Notes under the pieces: model-generated | Seen by the model: only the letters and a program-made list of their open reading frames with translations | What the model was told of the DNA's origin: nothing | Database searches by the model: none | Origin: Betaproteobacteria bacterium HGW-Betaproteobacteria-8 | GTDB lineage: Bacteria; Pseudomonadota; Gammaproteobacteria; Burkholderiales; Methylophilaceae | Direction of reading: 5' to 3' | DNA: 6,322 bases | NCBI GenBank assembly: GCA_002842135.1 | Contig: PHCD01000087.1 | Span: 1-6,322 of the forward strand | Position numbers and translations under genes: made by a program | Shown here: in pieces, positions 5,986 to 6,322 of the stretch | Layout: each line of letters opens with the position of its first letter | Numbering within the stretch: the first letter of the stretch is position 1

Positions 5986-6168
5986 AATGCGCTTTCTAAC
6001 ATTTTGAAAGGCATATATACACAACGCCTAAATCCCCGGCCTACACGCTCTTCAGGCAGTTCGCCGGAATGATGGATTGAGGGTCAGTGGCAGTGGAAAA
6101 GATACTTAGCCAAAAATTATACGTCTGCCACGCTTACCAATGGCTGGTCCTTTCTAATTTTAATGCTG
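5986..6168. other. Intergenic stretch between LAB_N gene and decayed gene
   Basis: I see no intact gene in these 183 bp. On the minus strand, GTTAGAA (6000-5994) lies 8 nt before the decayed gene's ATG and differs from the cassette-end consensus GTTRRRY only in the last base, so it may be the 5' edge of the cassette. GC content changes along the stretch: 6023-6080 is GC-rich and looks like the local chromosome, while both sides are AT-rich. No integrase gene fragment or attI site was recognised. Confidence 0.4.
6023..6061 (-). repeat. Bulged hairpin in the intergenic stretch
   Basis: On the minus strand, AACTGCCTGAA (6061-6051) pairs with TTTAGGCGTT (6032-6023): ten pairs including one G-U, with one bulged T and an 18-nt loop. 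It lies 108 nt past the LAB_N stop and could end that transcript, although no U-tract follows. Its arms recall attC L and R boxes, but spacer and core consensus are missing. Confidence 0.4.
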
Positions 6169-6322
6169 TCAGTACATGCGTTTTTCACGTCGGATAAGTA
6201 CCAGGTTACGAGCATATACTAAGGTACCTGGTAGCTGACCAAGAATAATGACGGGTTCAACCCTATGAATACCATAAGCCAGAACGATAAGGCCGCCACT
6301 CAAGCTCAAATACCAGAAACTT
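6169..6322 (-). CDS. LAB_N domain (lipid-A-disaccharide synthase N-terminal-like) membrane protein, C-terminal part
   Basis: The gene enters from the right edge; the last 50 codons are present and end with TGA at 6171-6169. The reading starts FWYLSLSGGLIVLAYGIHR, a membrane helix, then VEPVIILGQLPGTLVYARN and LVLIRREKRMY. The pattern FWY.SL.GG, ..Y.IHR..PV.ILGQ, .Y.RNL.LIRR is the LAB_N family (Pfam PF07578), short inner-membrane proteins of about 100 residues with two or three helices. They are often encoded beside polyisoprenyl-phosphate glycosyltransferases and ArnT-like transferases of lipid A or envelope sugar modification. Despite the name they are not the catalytic LpxB. The start and neighbours lie outside the window. 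Its codon pattern and sense are convincing even though no start codon is visible. Confidence 0.85.
   Translation of the reverse strand, partial: SFWYLSLSGGLIVLAYGIHRVEPVIILGQLPGTLVYARNLVLIRREKRMY

Noticed and set aside
6023..6066. A second attC upstream of the decayed gene
   Set aside because: The stem GCCT.AA/TTTAGGC exists, but the flanking cores (ACACAAC, GTTCGCC) do not fit RYYYAAC/GTTRRRY, spacers are missing and the length is below the usual minimum.
5998..6079. A short plus-strand frame reading TPKSPAYTLFRQFAGMMD then stop
   Set aside because: It is about 26 codons with no start codon or ribosome binding site and no recognisable family; it could be a gene fragment but cannot be supported.
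6199..6233. Inverted repeat TACCAGGT/ACCTGGTA flanking a TATACT, like an operator and -10 box
   Set aside because: The whole stretch is inside the LAB_N coding end on the minus strand, and no -35 is found at suitable spacing.
6265..6322. A short plus-strand open frame starting ATGAATACC and running off the right edge
   Set aside because: There is no ribosome binding site, and it is antisense to the LAB_N coding frame.

Overview
The window looks like chromosomal DNA of a Gram-negative betaproteobacterium. The evidence is GC-rich core genes whose closest remembered relatives are proteobacterial, Sec-type signal peptides, an outer-membrane lipoprotein box, DsbB, and an AsmA-like intermembrane protein set. 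A Gallionella/Sideroxydans or methylophile relative is a guess from protein style only.

Left half (1-3654), minus strand: one compact, probably co-transcribed run in the order dsbB, cysM, ydbH, ynbE, ydbL (ydbL is cut by the left edge). Gaps are 18, 1-nt-level coupling, a short gap (or 4-nt overlap) and 9 nt. DsbB reoxidises DsbA in the inner membrane, and CysM makes cysteine. YdbH, YnbE and YdbL correspond to the E. coli system that links inner and outer membranes for phospholipid homeostasis.

Middle (3655-4927): a short divergent intergenic region with a perfect TATAAT, then xseA (large subunit of exonuclease VII) on the plus strand.

Right part (4928-6322): a change in character. A convergent gap holds a strong imperfect hairpin. 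It is followed by a small secreted Gly-rich protein on the minus strand with a strong ribosome binding site. Upstream of that is a stretch that fits an integron attC recombination site (5450-5560). Next to it, in the matching orientation, lie the AT-rich remains of a secreted-protein gene (5582-5985) broken by a GT-dinucleotide frameshift and two in-frame TAA stops. The right edge holds the 3' end of a LAB_N membrane-protein gene (minus strand) that was not obvious because its start lies outside the window.

The most interesting unit is 5450-6000: a candidate lone, decaying integron gene cassette between a lipid-A-synthase-N-terminal-like gene and a small exported-protein gene. No integrase is in view.
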